From Bacteroidales bacterium (GTDB lineage Bacteria > Bacteroidota > Bacteroidia > Bacteroidales > P3), in NCBI GenBank assembly GCA_017940465.1, contig JAGAYN010000036.1, positions 54,002-118,001 of the forward strand: a stretch of 64,000 nucleotides of DNA, given 5' to 3'. This document shows, in pieces, positions 26,914-34,489 of the stretch. The position numbers and the translations under genes were made by a program. The number at the start of each line of letters is the position of its first letter. The stretch's first letter is position 1. The notes beneath the pieces were generated by a model. It searched no databases, was not told the origin of the DNA, and saw nothing but the letters and a program-made list of their open reading frames with translations.

Positions 26914-27249
26914 TTAATCGGTTGCTGTTTCGGGGTCGTCGTAGAGGTATTCGAGGGGGTTGTCGGCGGCGGACTCTATGTGCGAGTAGTAGTCATAGTC
27001 CTGCACCGAGGCTATCATCGAGGAGACCTGCTCGTGGTTGAAGGAGCGGTGCATCAGTGCCGGCACGGCGATGACAGCCACCGCTGCCACAGCTGCCGCC
27101 GAGAGTGCTATGCGTCGCACCAATGTGTGGCGGGGTTTGGCTATGAGGTAGGGGCGTTGGCGCACTTGCGACATGACGGCGTCCACCACGTCCACCTGCC
27201 GGGGGCAGGTCATTTGCGACAGTTCGTCCAGTTGTTGTTCGAGGCTCAT
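26914..27249 (-). CDS. Putative anti-sigma factor, single-pass membrane protein
   Basis: The 111-residue protein (ATG at 27249) has a cytoplasmic N-terminus with a CP motif (SQMTCPRQVDVV), a single hydrophobic helix (about 49-68) and a short acidic periplasmic tail. Its start overlaps the sigma factor stop by four bases. This layout is typical of small anti-sigma factors encoded after ECF sigma genes. No zinc-binding HxxxCxxC is seen, so it is not a ZAS-type protein. The assignment rests mainly on position and topology. Confidence 0.7.
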   Translation of the reverse strand: MSLEQQLDELSQMTCPRQVDVVDAVMSQVRQRPYLIAKPRHTLVRRIALSAAAVAAVAVIAVPALMHRSFNHEQVSSMIASVQDYDYYSHIESAADNPLEYLYDDPETATD

Positions 27250-27779
27250 TGTTTTATCTCTTTTGCGAGGTTTTTCTTGGCTCTGAATATGAGCGATTCC
27301 ACTTTGCTGAGGCTGCATTGCATCACTTCGGCTATCTGGTTGTAGGAGAAGTCCTCGAAGGTGTAGAGCACCAAAGCGGTGCGCTGCTCGTCCTTGAGGT
27401 GCCCGATGGCGGTGCGCAGCTGGTCGAGCTGTTCCTGGTGGATGATCTGCTGCTCGGCGTTGCGTTCGCCGGAGGGCGTCTCGGGGCGGTCTTCGTAGGC
27501 GTCGGCACTGATGAAGCGCTTGGATTTATTCATCATCTTGCAGACGACATTGACGGTGATGCGGTAGATGAAAGAACTCAGCTTTGAATCGAAGCGGAAG
27601 CGTGGCAGGGCGGTGTAGAGTTCCACGAACACCTGTTGCGTGACCTCTTCCACCTCGAGCCGGTTGCCGCAGAGTTTGTAGGTCAGGTTGGCCACAATTT
27701 GCTGGTATTCACGCACGATTTGGGCGTACAATTCCGTCTCTCCGGCGAGTATTCTCTCTACTGTCTGCTTGTCTTCCAC
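27246..27779 (-). CDS. ECF-type RNA polymerase sigma factor
   Basis: The 177-residue protein has sigma region 2 (about 15-90, with YRITVNVVCKM) and sigma region 4 near 115-172. The region 4 helix-turn-helix reads FEDFSYNQIAEVMQCSLSKV. It lacks regions 1 and 3, as in ECF factors. It heads a three-gene operon with a membrane anti-sigma-like protein and a Spy-like protein, so it probably controls an envelope stress response and its own operon. No -7 box of the housekeeping type is clear upstream; an ECF-type promoter cannot be recognised by eye. Confidence 0.92.
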   Translation of the reverse strand: MEDKQTVERILAGETELYAQIVREYQQIVANLTYKLCGNRLEVEEVTQQVFVELYTALPRFRFDSKLSSFIYRITVNVVCKMMNKSKRFISADAYEDRPETPSGERNAEQQIIHQEQLDQLRTAIGHLKDEQRTALVLYTFEDFSYNQIAEVMQCSLSKVESLIFRAKKNLAKEIKQ

Positions 27780-27864
27780 GGGCTCGATTCGTTATTATGT
27801 ACGGTTGATGTTGGCATTATTGCATCTTTTTTCGGATTTTTTTTCTCCCTGTCCGCCGGGGACC

Positions 27865-27934
27865 CTGTAGGTATCCCATAGGTATCCTCTAGGTATTTAC
27901 TTCGACTGAGAACCGATATGAACGCTTATGGACC
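27865..27934 (+). repeat. 11-bp phased array, AGGTAT triplet plus conserved tail (copy 2)
   Basis: Units from 27865: CTGTAGGTATC, CCATAGGTATC, CTCTAGGTATT, TACTTCGACTG, AGAACCGATAT, GAACGCTTATG, then GACC. The last 44 bases of the unit block are almost identical to copy 1 at 14918-14961. It lies between the ECF sigma start and the end of the S4 gene, 15 bp from the latter's stop codon. Confidence 0.85.
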
Positions 27935-27948
27935 GGTTGTTTTCCCAA

Positions 27949-28320
27949 CTACTTGTATTTGAAGTCTTCTATCTCACGCCGTTCGCGTTTGGTGGGGCGG
28001 CCCACGCCGCGGTCGCGCTTCTCGAAGGCATACTGGCGCGCCATCTGTATGCGCTCGTACTCCTCGGGCGGTGTGCGGTCGATCATGAAGCCCTGCACCA
28101 GCGGCGCCCCTACCCTGTTGGGCGGGATGGCGAGGACTTCGATTTCCTTGTGCAGCTGGTCGATGTTGAGGCTGAAACGTTCGCCGACCTTGACGTCGTG
28201 GGAGGGTTTGAGCTCACGCCCCTCGGCCGTCAGCTTCACGCGCCCGTTCTGGCAGGCGTCGGCGGCGAGGGAGCGTGTCTTGTAGAGGCGCACGGCCCAG
28301 AGGTATTTGTCGAGCCTCAT
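27949..28320 (-). CDS. S4-domain RNA-binding protein, Hsp15/HslR-like
   Basis: The 123-residue protein opens with an S4 RNA-binding fold (MRLDKYLWAVRLYKTRSLA, about 1-60), followed by a basic C-terminal tail (GRPTKRERREIEDF). Hsp15-like proteins bind stalled 50S subunits carrying a peptidyl-tRNA and help ribosome recycling. The gene abuts tonB: its start codon at 28320 coincides with the last base of the tonB gene. Its place at the end of the par/ton gene run suggests common transcription. Confidence 0.88.
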   Translation of the reverse strand: MRLDKYLWAVRLYKTRSLAADACQNGRVKLTAEGRELKPSHDVKVGERFSLNIDQLHKEIEVLAIPPNRVGAPLVQGFMIDRTPPEEYERIQMARQYAFEKRDRGVGRPTKRERREIEDFKYK

Positions 28321-29060
28321 CAGATTTTAAAGATATAGGTGATGTAGCCAATCTGCTCCTCGGGAGCGGATGTGGAGGCGGAGAAGCGGGCTTTCTTGGC
28401 ATATTCCAAGGCTTGGCGGACATATTGGTCCCTGGCGAGGGTGGTGCCTTTCTGGCCCGCCTCGGCGCGGACGACTTGCCCCTGCTGGTTGACCCAGACC
28501 TTGATGACTACCTTGCCCTGCTCGTTGCCCTTGTAGGTGGGCGGACGCGGAAGTGCCACGGCATTGCGGCCCTGCAACTGGAAGTCCACCCCGTTGCCAC
28601 CGCCGCTGCCAGTGTAATTGTCGCTGTTGGGGTTGCCGTCGGGCTTGCCCTGGTTGCCGCTGCCCTCGGTAACGCCTTGGCTGCCGCCCCCTTGCGTGTT
28701 GCGCTTGCCGGGGAAGAGGGCGTTGCGGTTGATTTCGGGCTCCTTGTTCTCGGGCTGGGTCTGCGGCTGTGCGGAGGGGTTGGTGACGTTGCCCGGGTTG
28801 GGGCTGGAAGGCATGGGCACGGTGCTCTCGGTGCGCTGGGTGGCCACCTGCTGCTGCGCCGCCGGCGGGGTGTAGCTGGAGGCTTCGCTGCTGGGTTCCG
28901 GGCTGTTGCCCAGGCCGAAGTCGCTGTCGCCCACGTTCACCTCCACCCCCTCCTCGGGGATGGGTGGGTCGGGGGGATTGTAGCCGAAGGCGAGGAGCAC
29001 AAGGACTATGGCCCCCATGATGAGGGCGGTGCCGATGCCTGATTTGAGTTGGTTGCTCAT
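28320..29060 (-). CDS. TonB-family energy transducer
   Basis: The 246-residue protein has one N-terminal membrane helix (about 8-28, GTALIMGAIVLVLLAFGY), a long Pro-, Gln-, Asn- and Gly-rich periplasmic spacer (30-150) and a C-terminal TonB-like domain. That domain contains KVVIKVWVNQQGQVVRAEAG and ends in YITYIFKI. It should transmit proton-motive energy from ExbB/ExbD to outer-membrane receptors. It overlaps exbD by four bases. The C-terminal domain is the TonB_2-like type used in Bacteroidota, and a TolA-like role cannot be excluded. Confidence 0.9.
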   Translation of the reverse strand: MSNQLKSGIGTALIMGAIVLVLLAFGYNPPDPPIPEEGVEVNVGDSDFGLGNSPEPSSEASSYTPPAAQQQVATQRTESTVPMPSSPNPGNVTNPSAQPQTQPENKEPEINRNALFPGKRNTQGGGSQGVTEGSGNQGKPDGNPNSDNYTGSGGGNGVDFQLQGRNAVALPRPPTYKGNEQGKVVIKVWVNQQGQVVRAEAGQKGTTLARDQYVRQALEYAKKARFSASTSAPEEQIGYITYIFKI

Positions 29061-29470
29061 TGCTTGGGTGCTGTTGCGAGGATGACTTTGTGCTTGGTGC
29101 CGGAGCTGCTGTTGATGTTGTTCACGGCGTCGATGACGTTCACCACATACTGCACCGGCACCGTCTTGTCGGAACGCAGCACGATGCAGGCGTCGTCGAT
29201 ACCCTGCTCGATGCCCGAGGCGATGCTGCTTTCAAGGGCTTCAAGGGGGACGGCTGTCTCGCCGACATAGAAGTTGTAGCCCTCGTCGATATACACGGTG
29301 ACGTTCTGCTTGGCCATCGTCTTGCTCGAACTCTCCGGCAGCAGCAACTTGACGGCGTTGGGGCTGATGAGTGTGGAGGTGATCATGAAGAAGATGAGCA
29401 GGAGGAACACCAGGTCGGACATGGACGAGGAGTTGGACTCGATGCGGACTTTGTTCTGTAGCTGTATCAT
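29057..29470 (-). CDS. exbD: Biopolymer transport protein ExbD/TolR
   Basis: The 137-residue protein has the ExbD layout: a short N-terminus, one membrane helix (about 17-37) with the essential Asp (SSMSDLVFLLLIFFMITST), and a periplasmic domain ending near 130. With ExbB it forms the proton channel that powers TonB or TolA. It lies three bases after exbB and overlaps tonB. This is a complete exbB-exbD-tonB set. Confidence 0.93.
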   Translation of the reverse strand: MIQLQNKVRIESNSSSMSDLVFLLLIFFMITSTLISPNAVKLLLPESSSKTMAKQNVTVYIDEGYNFYVGETAVPLEALESSIASGIEQGIDDACIVLRSDKTVPVQYVVNVIDAVNNINSSSGTKHKVILATAPKQ

Positions 29471-29473
29471 GGC

Positions 29474-30178
29474 TTAGGCAGGTTCGTGGAGGAGGTCCAT
29501 GAATTCGTTGGCGCGGACTTCAAGGTCGAAGACCACTTTGTTGATACGGGTGACGAGAAGGTTGTAGAGGAAGTAGGCGATGATGCCGACGATAAGGCCG
29601 CCCACGGTGGTCACCATGGCCTGGTAGATGCCGGTGGCCAGGAGCTGGATGTCGATGTTGTTGCCTGCATGGGCCATGTCCTGGAATGCGGTGATCATGC
29701 CGGTGACGGTGCCGAGGAAGCCGAGCATGGGGCCCAGCGAGGCCACGGTGGCCACCAGCGACACGCGCTTCTCGAGATTGGCCACTTCCAGCTTGCCCTC
29801 ATTTTCGATGGCGGCCTGGATGTCGGGAAGCGGACGGCCCAGACGCGAGAAACCCTTGGCTATCATGCGGCCCAGGGGCGAGTCGGTCTGCTTCGAGAGG
29901 TCGCGCGCGGCATCCACATTGCCCTCGTGGACATACTGGCGTATGGTGTTCATGAACTGGGTGTCGGCTTCACCCTTGAGAGCGCCGTTGAGGGTGAGGT
30001 AGCGTTCGATGAAGATGTAGACGGCCAGGATCAGCAGCAATGCCAGCACGAGCATAATCCAGCCGCCGTTGAGGGCCATGTTCCAGAGGGTGATACGTTC
30101 CGGCGCGGCAGGGGCCACGGTCTCGGCGGCGGCCTGGAGGGCCGAGTCGCCTTGGATGAGGAGGAGGGGGTTGATCAT
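29474..30178 (-). CDS. exbB: MotA/TolQ/ExbB proton channel protein
   Basis: The 234-residue protein has three membrane helices (about 37-57, 135-160 and 180-205). The family core has GPMLGFLGTVTGMITAFQDM near 150 and a second helix ending in GIIAYFLYN. It forms a pentameric channel with ExbD in the inner membrane. Gene order exbB-exbD-tonB-S4 follows DUF5683 with a 62-bp gap, so it may have its own promoter or continue the par transcript. Confidence 0.93.
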   Translation of the reverse strand: MINPLLLIQGDSALQAAAETVAPAAPERITLWNMALNGGWIMLVLALLLILAVYIFIERYLTLNGALKGEADTQFMNTIRQYVHEGNVDAARDLSKQTDSPLGRMIAKGFSRLGRPLPDIQAAIENEGKLEVANLEKRVSLVATVASLGPMLGFLGTVTGMITAFQDMAHAGNNIDIQLLATGIYQAMVTTVGGLIVGIIAYFLYNLLVTRINKVVFDLEVRANEFMDLLHEPA

Positions 30179-30240
30179 GTGTTATGGGGTTTTTGTTTGT
30201 TTGTTTTCTCGGGTAACGCCGGAAGACGGCGGTTTATTGT

Positions 30241-30867
30241 CTAAAAGGTGAAGGAAAGTGCCAGCGCGGGGTGCCAGGTGTCCGGAAGGGGGAGCAGCGA
30301 GGGCTGCAGGGAGAGGGCCAGGTTGTTGTCAATCTGGAAGTCGAAGAGGTGTCCGAAGACATAGGCATCGATGAGGTTGAGGGCATAGACCCCGACGGCC
30401 AGGATGGCCATGAGTTGGAAGGAGCGGTTATAGGAGTTGTAGAGGCTGTAGATGTTATTGGTGCTGTAGCCCTCGTAGCCTTCCAACTGTGTGGCGCCGT
30501 CATGGTTCTTGCGGTAGAGGTATTCGTCGTGGAACATGGACATGCGCGTATAGTTATAATGTACCATATATCCCACCCCGGCGAAGGCTCCGTAGATGAC
30601 AGGGATTTTCCATGCCTGGCGGTTGTATATCTGTCCGCCGCCCGGCACAATCGACAGCAGGAGGGCTTTCCGGGCCGAATGGCCTGTGGCGAGGTCGCTG
30701 GAGGGAGTGGTGGTGGGCACCACGCGCCGGGTGCGCTCCACGCTGCGGCGGGGCACCTTGACGGTGTCCTGCGCCGCCAGGGGCTGTTGCATGAGGGGCG
30801 ACAGGAGGAACACGATGCCGACGGCAGCCGGCATCCAAAGCTTCAACTGTCCTCCGCGTCGTTTCAT
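30241..30867 (-). CDS. DUF5683 membrane protein
   Basis: The 208-residue protein has an N-terminal signal or membrane helix, a basic linker, and a DUF5683 core with VPGGGQIYNRQAWKIPVIYG and several hydrophobic stretches ending in FTF. DUF5683 proteins are found next to parA-parB in many Bacteroidota genomes. The final aromatic residue suggests a beta-barrel-like or outer-membrane end, but this is not proven. It lies three bases after parB. Function is unknown; the conserved position suggests a link to chromosome segregation or envelope growth. Confidence 0.8.
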   Translation of the reverse strand: MKRRGGQLKLWMPAAVGIVFLLSPLMQQPLAAQDTVKVPRRSVERTRRVVPTTTPSSDLATGHSARKALLLSIVPGGGQIYNRQAWKIPVIYGAFAGVGYMVHYNYTRMSMFHDEYLYRKNHDGATQLEGYEGYSTNNIYSLYNSYNRSFQLMAILAVGVYALNLIDAYVFGHLFDFQIDNNLALSLQPSLLPLPDTWHPALALSFTF

Positions 30868-30870
30868 GGC

Positions 30871-31752
30871 CTACTTGTCCAGTAATGCCAGGATGCGCTC
30901 GAAGTCGCTGTCCGAGTTGAAGTGAATGGTCAGGGTGCCTTTCCCGCGCTGGGAACGCTTGACCTCCACGGTCGACTGCAGGCGGTCCTTGAGGCGGCTC
31001 TGGGCGGCCTGGTGGGTGGCGGGCAGGTCGCCGCGGCGACGCACGGGGGCCACCGGCTGCCTCTTCTGCTCTTTGGCCATCTGCTCGGTCTGGTGGACGG
31101 AGAGGTGGCGGCCGATGATGGCATGCAGTATCTCAAGGTGGCGGTCGATATCCTCCACGCTGAGCAGGGCACGTGCATGGGCCATGCTGATTTTCCCCTC
31201 GGAGAGTGCCAGCTGGGTTTCGGCGGGCAGGTTGAGGAGGCGGAGGTAATTGGTGATGGTGGAGCGGTTCTTGCCCACCTTCTCGCTGAGCTGGTCGTGA
31301 GTGAGGCGGCATTCCTCAATGAGGGCCTTGTAGGCCAGTGCCACCTCGATGGCGCCGAGGTCGGAGCGTTGTATGTTCTCCACGAGGGCCATCTCCATCA
31401 TCTGTGTGTCGGTGGCCACGCGCACGTAGGCCGGAATCTCCTTGAGGCCCGCCAGGCGTGCGGCGCGGGTGCGGCGCTCGCCGGCTATGAGCTGGTAGGT
31501 GTCGTCCGGCATGCGGCGCACGGTGATGGGGGTGATGACTCCCTGCTGGCGTATGCTCTGGGCCAGTTCCTGCAGCGCCTCGTCGTCGAATTCCTTGCGG
31601 GGCTGGTAGGGGTTGGCGGTGATGTCGTCGATGGATATCTGGCTGATGGCCGCTGCCACGGTGTGGCCCCGTGCGGCGTCGATGTCGATATCGGGGAGTA
31701 TGGAGCCGAGGCCACGGCCGAGGCCGCCGGTTTTCTTCAGTTTTGCTGTCAT
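30871..31752 (-). CDS. parB: Chromosome partitioning protein ParB
   Basis: The 293-residue protein has the ParB N-terminal nuclease-like domain (DDITANPYQPRKEFDDEALQ, about 38-57), the CTP-binding GERRTRAARLAG motif and a helix-turn-helix region (LSEKVGKNRSTITNYLRLL). A C-terminal dimerization region follows. It binds parS and spreads as a CTP-gated clamp. No sequence close to the usual parS palindrome was seen in this window. It overlaps parA by four bases. Confidence 0.95.
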   Translation of the reverse strand: MTAKLKKTGGLGRGLGSILPDIDIDAARGHTVAAAISQISIDDITANPYQPRKEFDDEALQELAQSIRQQGVITPITVRRMPDDTYQLIAGERRTRAARLAGLKEIPAYVRVATDTQMMEMALVENIQRSDLGAIEVALAYKALIEECRLTHDQLSEKVGKNRSTITNYLRLLNLPAETQLALSEGKISMAHARALLSVEDIDRHLEILHAIIGRHLSVHQTEQMAKEQKRQPVAPVRRRGDLPATHQAAQSRLKDRLQSTVEVKRSQRGKGTLTIHFNSDSDFERILALLDK

Positions 31753-32522
31753 TGCGCTGCGGTGTTGCGGGTGAGGATTTCTTGGGCCAGGTTGAGGTAG
31801 TTCACGGCGCCCGACGAGGCGGCGTCGTGCATGATGATGCTCTTCCCGTAGGAGGGGGCTTCGGCCAGCTTGGTGTTGCGGAAGATGACGGTCTCGAACA
31901 CCAGCTGCTTGAAGTGGCCCCGCACGTCGTCCACCACCTGGCGCGCCAGGCGCAGACGGCTGTCATACATGGTGATGAGCAGCCCCTCGATGGTGAGCTT
32001 GGGGTTGAGCCGTGTCTGCACGATGCGCACGGTGTTGAGCAGTTTGCCGAGGCCCTCGAGGGCGAAGTACTCGCTCTGGATGGGGATGATGACCGAGTCG
32101 GAGGCGGTGAGGGCGTTGAGGGTGATGAGGCCGAGGGAGGGCGAGCAGTCTATGATGATGTAGTCGTAGTTGGCCCGCAGGGGTTCGAGCACGCGCGAGA
32201 GGAACTGCTCGCGCCCTTTTTTATTGACCAGCTCCACTTCCGCACCCACCAAGTCAATGCGCGTGGGCAGGAGGTCGAGGTTGGGGGTGTCGGTCTCGTA
32301 GATGACGTCGTCGGCTTTGGCTTCGCCGAGGATGCAGTCGTAGACGCTTTTCTCCAGTTCGTCGGGGTTGATGCCGAGGCCGCTGGTGGCGTTGGCCTGC
32401 GGGTCGCAGTCGACCAGCAGCACCTTCTTCTCGAGCACCGCCAGCGAGGCCGACAGGTTCACTGCCGTGGTGGTCTTCCCTACCCCGCCCTTTTGGTTGG
32501 CTATGGAGATGATTTTTGCCAT
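31749..32522 (-). CDS. parA: Chromosome partitioning ATPase ParA/Soj
   Basis: The 257-residue P-loop ATPase has the deviant Walker A QKGGVGKTTT (9-18), the DCDPQANATSG segment and the switch region DCSPSLGLIT, all typical of chromosomal Soj/ParA. It drives origin segregation together with ParB and parS. It overlaps parB and follows the PUR gene by six bases, so PUR-parA-parB-DUF5683 form one run starting from the -7 box at 32899. Confidence 0.96.
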   Translation of the reverse strand: MAKIISIANQKGGVGKTTTAVNLSASLAVLEKKVLLVDCDPQANATSGLGINPDELEKSVYDCILGEAKADDVIYETDTPNLDLLPTRIDLVGAEVELVNKKGREQFLSRVLEPLRANYDYIIIDCSPSLGLITLNALTASDSVIIPIQSEYFALEGLGKLLNTVRIVQTRLNPKLTIEGLLITMYDSRLRLARQVVDDVRGHFKQLVFETVIFRNTKLAEAPSYGKSIIMHDAASSGAVNYLNLAQEILTRNTAAQ

Positions 32523-32528
32523 GAGGGT

Positions 32529-32867
32529 CTAATATTTGAAGTCTATATCGTCCAGTCTGCTGTCCACGTCGTCGGCGTGCCAGCCCTCCTCCGCCACCAC
32601 GGGCGGCGGCTCGATGCCAGTGGCTATGAACGAAAGGGCGTTCTCGAAACCTTGTTTGAACTTGTCGAAATCTTCCCTGTAGAGGTACATCTTGCTCCTC
32701 TCGAAGTAGAACTCGCCCGTGCGGTTGTCGAACAACTTGCGGCTTTCGGCGATGGTGATGAACTTGTCGCCTCCTCGTGTTTCCTTCACATCGAAGAAAT
32801 ACCTGCGCTTGCCGGCCGGGATGACCTGGCTGTACAGCTCCTCTTTTCTTGTCTCTTTGTTGTCCAT
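32529..32867 (-). CDS. PUR-domain nucleic-acid-binding protein (DUF3276)
   Basis: The 112-residue protein contains one PUR-type repeat (KRRYFFDVKETRGGDKFITI, about 20-39, then a second strand set to about 85) and an acidic tail. Bacterial PUR proteins of Bacteroidota and spirochaetes bind single-stranded DNA or RNA as dimers. Its place directly before parA, six bases apart, suggests the same transcript, though a functional link to segregation is only an inference. Confidence 0.88.
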   Translation of the reverse strand: MDNKETRKEELYSQVIPAGKRRYFFDVKETRGGDKFITIAESRKLFDNRTGEFYFERSKMYLYREDFDKFKQGFENALSFIATGIEPPPVVAEEGWHADDVDSRLDDIDFKY

Positions 32868-32898
32868 ATCTCAATGATTTGTCACTGTTTTCGCGGTG

Positions 32899-32906
32899 CA
32901 AAAGTA
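32899..32906 (-). promoter_or_regulatory. -7 box upstream of the PUR-parAB run
   Basis: The minus strand reads TACTTTTG followed by CACCGCG, 32 bp before the PUR start codon. It fits TAnnTTTG. Confidence 0.65.
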
Positions 32907-33030
32907 CTATTTTTTTTCCACATCGCCCCGCGGCGATTCATAAAGTTATCAACATCCGCCCTTTAATTCCCCCATCCCACTGGACCACAGCCTCCTGCCC
33001 TGCCGCCACCCGATAGGGACGCGGCGGATG

Positions 33031-33106
33031 TCCTCCAAGGGTCTTCAAGGGCTGTTCTATAACTGTTCTATAACTGTTCTTTATCTGTTCTATAACTGTT
33101 CTTTAT
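33031..33106 (+). repeat. Tandem array of 11-bp TGTTC units
   Basis: From 33052 five exact 11-mers follow: CTGTTCTATAA, CTGTTCTATAA, CTGTTCTTTAT, CTGTTCTATAA, CTGTTCTTTAT. Two more degenerate units (TCCTCCAAGG, GTCTTCAAGG) precede them with a 10-bp step. The array ends in CCCGGG. It lies in the 316-bp gap between the PUR gene and the cysteine desulfidase-like gene; the rest of that gap (32907-33030 and 33107-33183) holds C-rich sequence with no gene. Confidence 0.85.
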
Positions 33107-33183
33107 CCCGGGAGGCGTTTTCCCCGGCGTCCGCAAGCCCTTGTAGAGCAACGACGCAGCGAGGTTTTTATTGTGCGGGGAGG

Positions 33184-34476
33184 CTATTTTTTGTGGGTCA
33201 TGATGTCGAGGATGCAGTCGTCGGTGTTGCACATGCCCTCCTTGCCCAGGCGGCCGAGGTTGCGGATGGAGCAGTCCACGCACGCCTCGCTGAGGCCGTC
33301 GGTGGGTTCCACCACGTGCCCGTGGACGGCCAGCAGGGCGCAGGTGTGGGCACTGTAGATGCCGGTGGCCATCTTCAAGGCGCAGCTGGGCTTGGCGCCG
33401 TCGCACACCATGCCGGCCAGGGTGTTGATCATGTTTTTGATGGCGAAGCATACCTCGCGGTAGCCTCCGCCGTTGAGGTAGACCAGGGCGGCGGCCACGC
33501 CGATGGAGGCGTTCACGATGCCGCACAGGGCGCTCAGTCGGCCGATGCCGCGCTTGATGTAGATGGACATCAGGTGGCTCAGCACCAGCGCCCGCGTCAC
33601 CTGCTCGGGCGTGCAGCCCTTGAGCTGGCCGAAGTAGTGGGGCGGCAGGGTGCAGGTGATGCCTTGGTTGCCGGAGCCGGAATTGGAGTAGACCGGCATG
33701 GGGCAGCCGTCCATCCGGGCGTCGCTGGCGGCCACGGTGCGGGCCACCACGGTGTGCACCGCGTCGCCGCCCGCCTGCTGCATCAGCAGCGCGCCGGTGT
33801 GCAGCCCCGCGCCGCGGAGACCCCACTGCGACGCCGCGTCGTTGTAGCGCGCCGTCTCGTCGATGAACTGCAGCTCCTCGACTGGCGTCGTGGTGGCATA
33901 GTCGTACACCATGCGGGCCGTGAGTTCCAGCTGCTGACGGTTGTCCTGCTGCGGATTGTCGTCGTTGTCCTGCTCCTGGAAGAGGCTCTGCTTGGTGTCC
34001 AGCAGCGTCTCGCCGTTCAGGCTAAGGAAGACGAAGTGGGTATGGCGCCGCGCGATGACGGCCGTGGCGGTGGCGTCGCCGGCCGTGGCGGTGCATTCGA
34101 TGTAGAGCTTGTCGGTGGTGTCCTTCACGCCGATGTCGATACGCTGTGCGTTGTCGGCCAGCCACCGCTTGCCGTCCTCCACACAGTCCGGCGGCAGGGT
34201 GAGCACCTCCAGGCCGCGGTCGGGGTCGCCGTGCACCACGGCCAGCGCCACCGCGATGGGGAGCCCGATCATGCCCGTGCCGGGGATGCCCACGCCCATG
34301 GCGTTCTTGTACACGTTCTTGCTCAGTCGCAGGCGCAGCCGCTCGGGTTCGCGCCCCAGAAGGCGGCAGGCTTTGGCAGCGCAGAGGGCCACGGCGCCGG
34401 GCTCCGTGCACCCGGTGGCCAGCACCACCTCCTGCTGCAGCAATTCTCTCAGTTGGATACGGATAGTCTCTTCCAT
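33184..34476 (-). CDS. L-cysteine desulfidase / serine dehydratase-like protein (UPF0597 family)
   Basis: The 430-residue protein matches the CdsB/YhaM family, with CTEPGA near residue 22 and the motif NSGSGNQGI near 265. Cysteines spaced for a [4Fe-4S] cluster lie at CVDCSIRN and CNTDDC near 395-425. Members cleave L-cysteine to pyruvate, ammonia and sulfide, or have serine dehydratase-like action. Length is typical. It lies 13 bp after dnaB on the same strand. Whether it serves sulfide formation or cysteine detoxification here is open. Confidence 0.88.
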   Translation of the reverse strand: MEETIRIQLRELLQQEVVLATGCTEPGAVALCAAKACRLLGREPERLRLRLSKNVYKNAMGVGIPGTGMIGLPIAVALAVVHGDPDRGLEVLTLPPDCVEDGKRWLADNAQRIDIGVKDTTDKLYIECTATAGDATATAVIARRHTHFVFLSLNGETLLDTKQSLFQEQDNDDNPQQDNRQQLELTARMVYDYATTTPVEELQFIDETARYNDAASQWGLRGAGLHTGALLMQQAGGDAVHTVVARTVAASDARMDGCPMPVYSNSGSGNQGITCTLPPHYFGQLKGCTPEQVTRALVLSHLMSIYIKRGIGRLSALCGIVNASIGVAAALVYLNGGGYREVCFAIKNMINTLAGMVCDGAKPSCALKMATGIYSAHTCALLAVHGHVVEPTDGLSEACVDCSIRNLGRLGKEGMCNTDDCILDIMTHKK

Positions 34477-34489
34477 AGCTGTGTAAAGG

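Noticed and set aside
30871-32522. Plasmid partition module
   Set aside because: ParA and ParB are of chromosomal Soj/Spo0J type and sit between PUR and DUF5683 genes as on Bacteroidota chromosomes.
33052-33106. CRISPR array
   Set aside because: Units are 11 bp without spacers and no cas gene is present; this is a simple tandem repeat.
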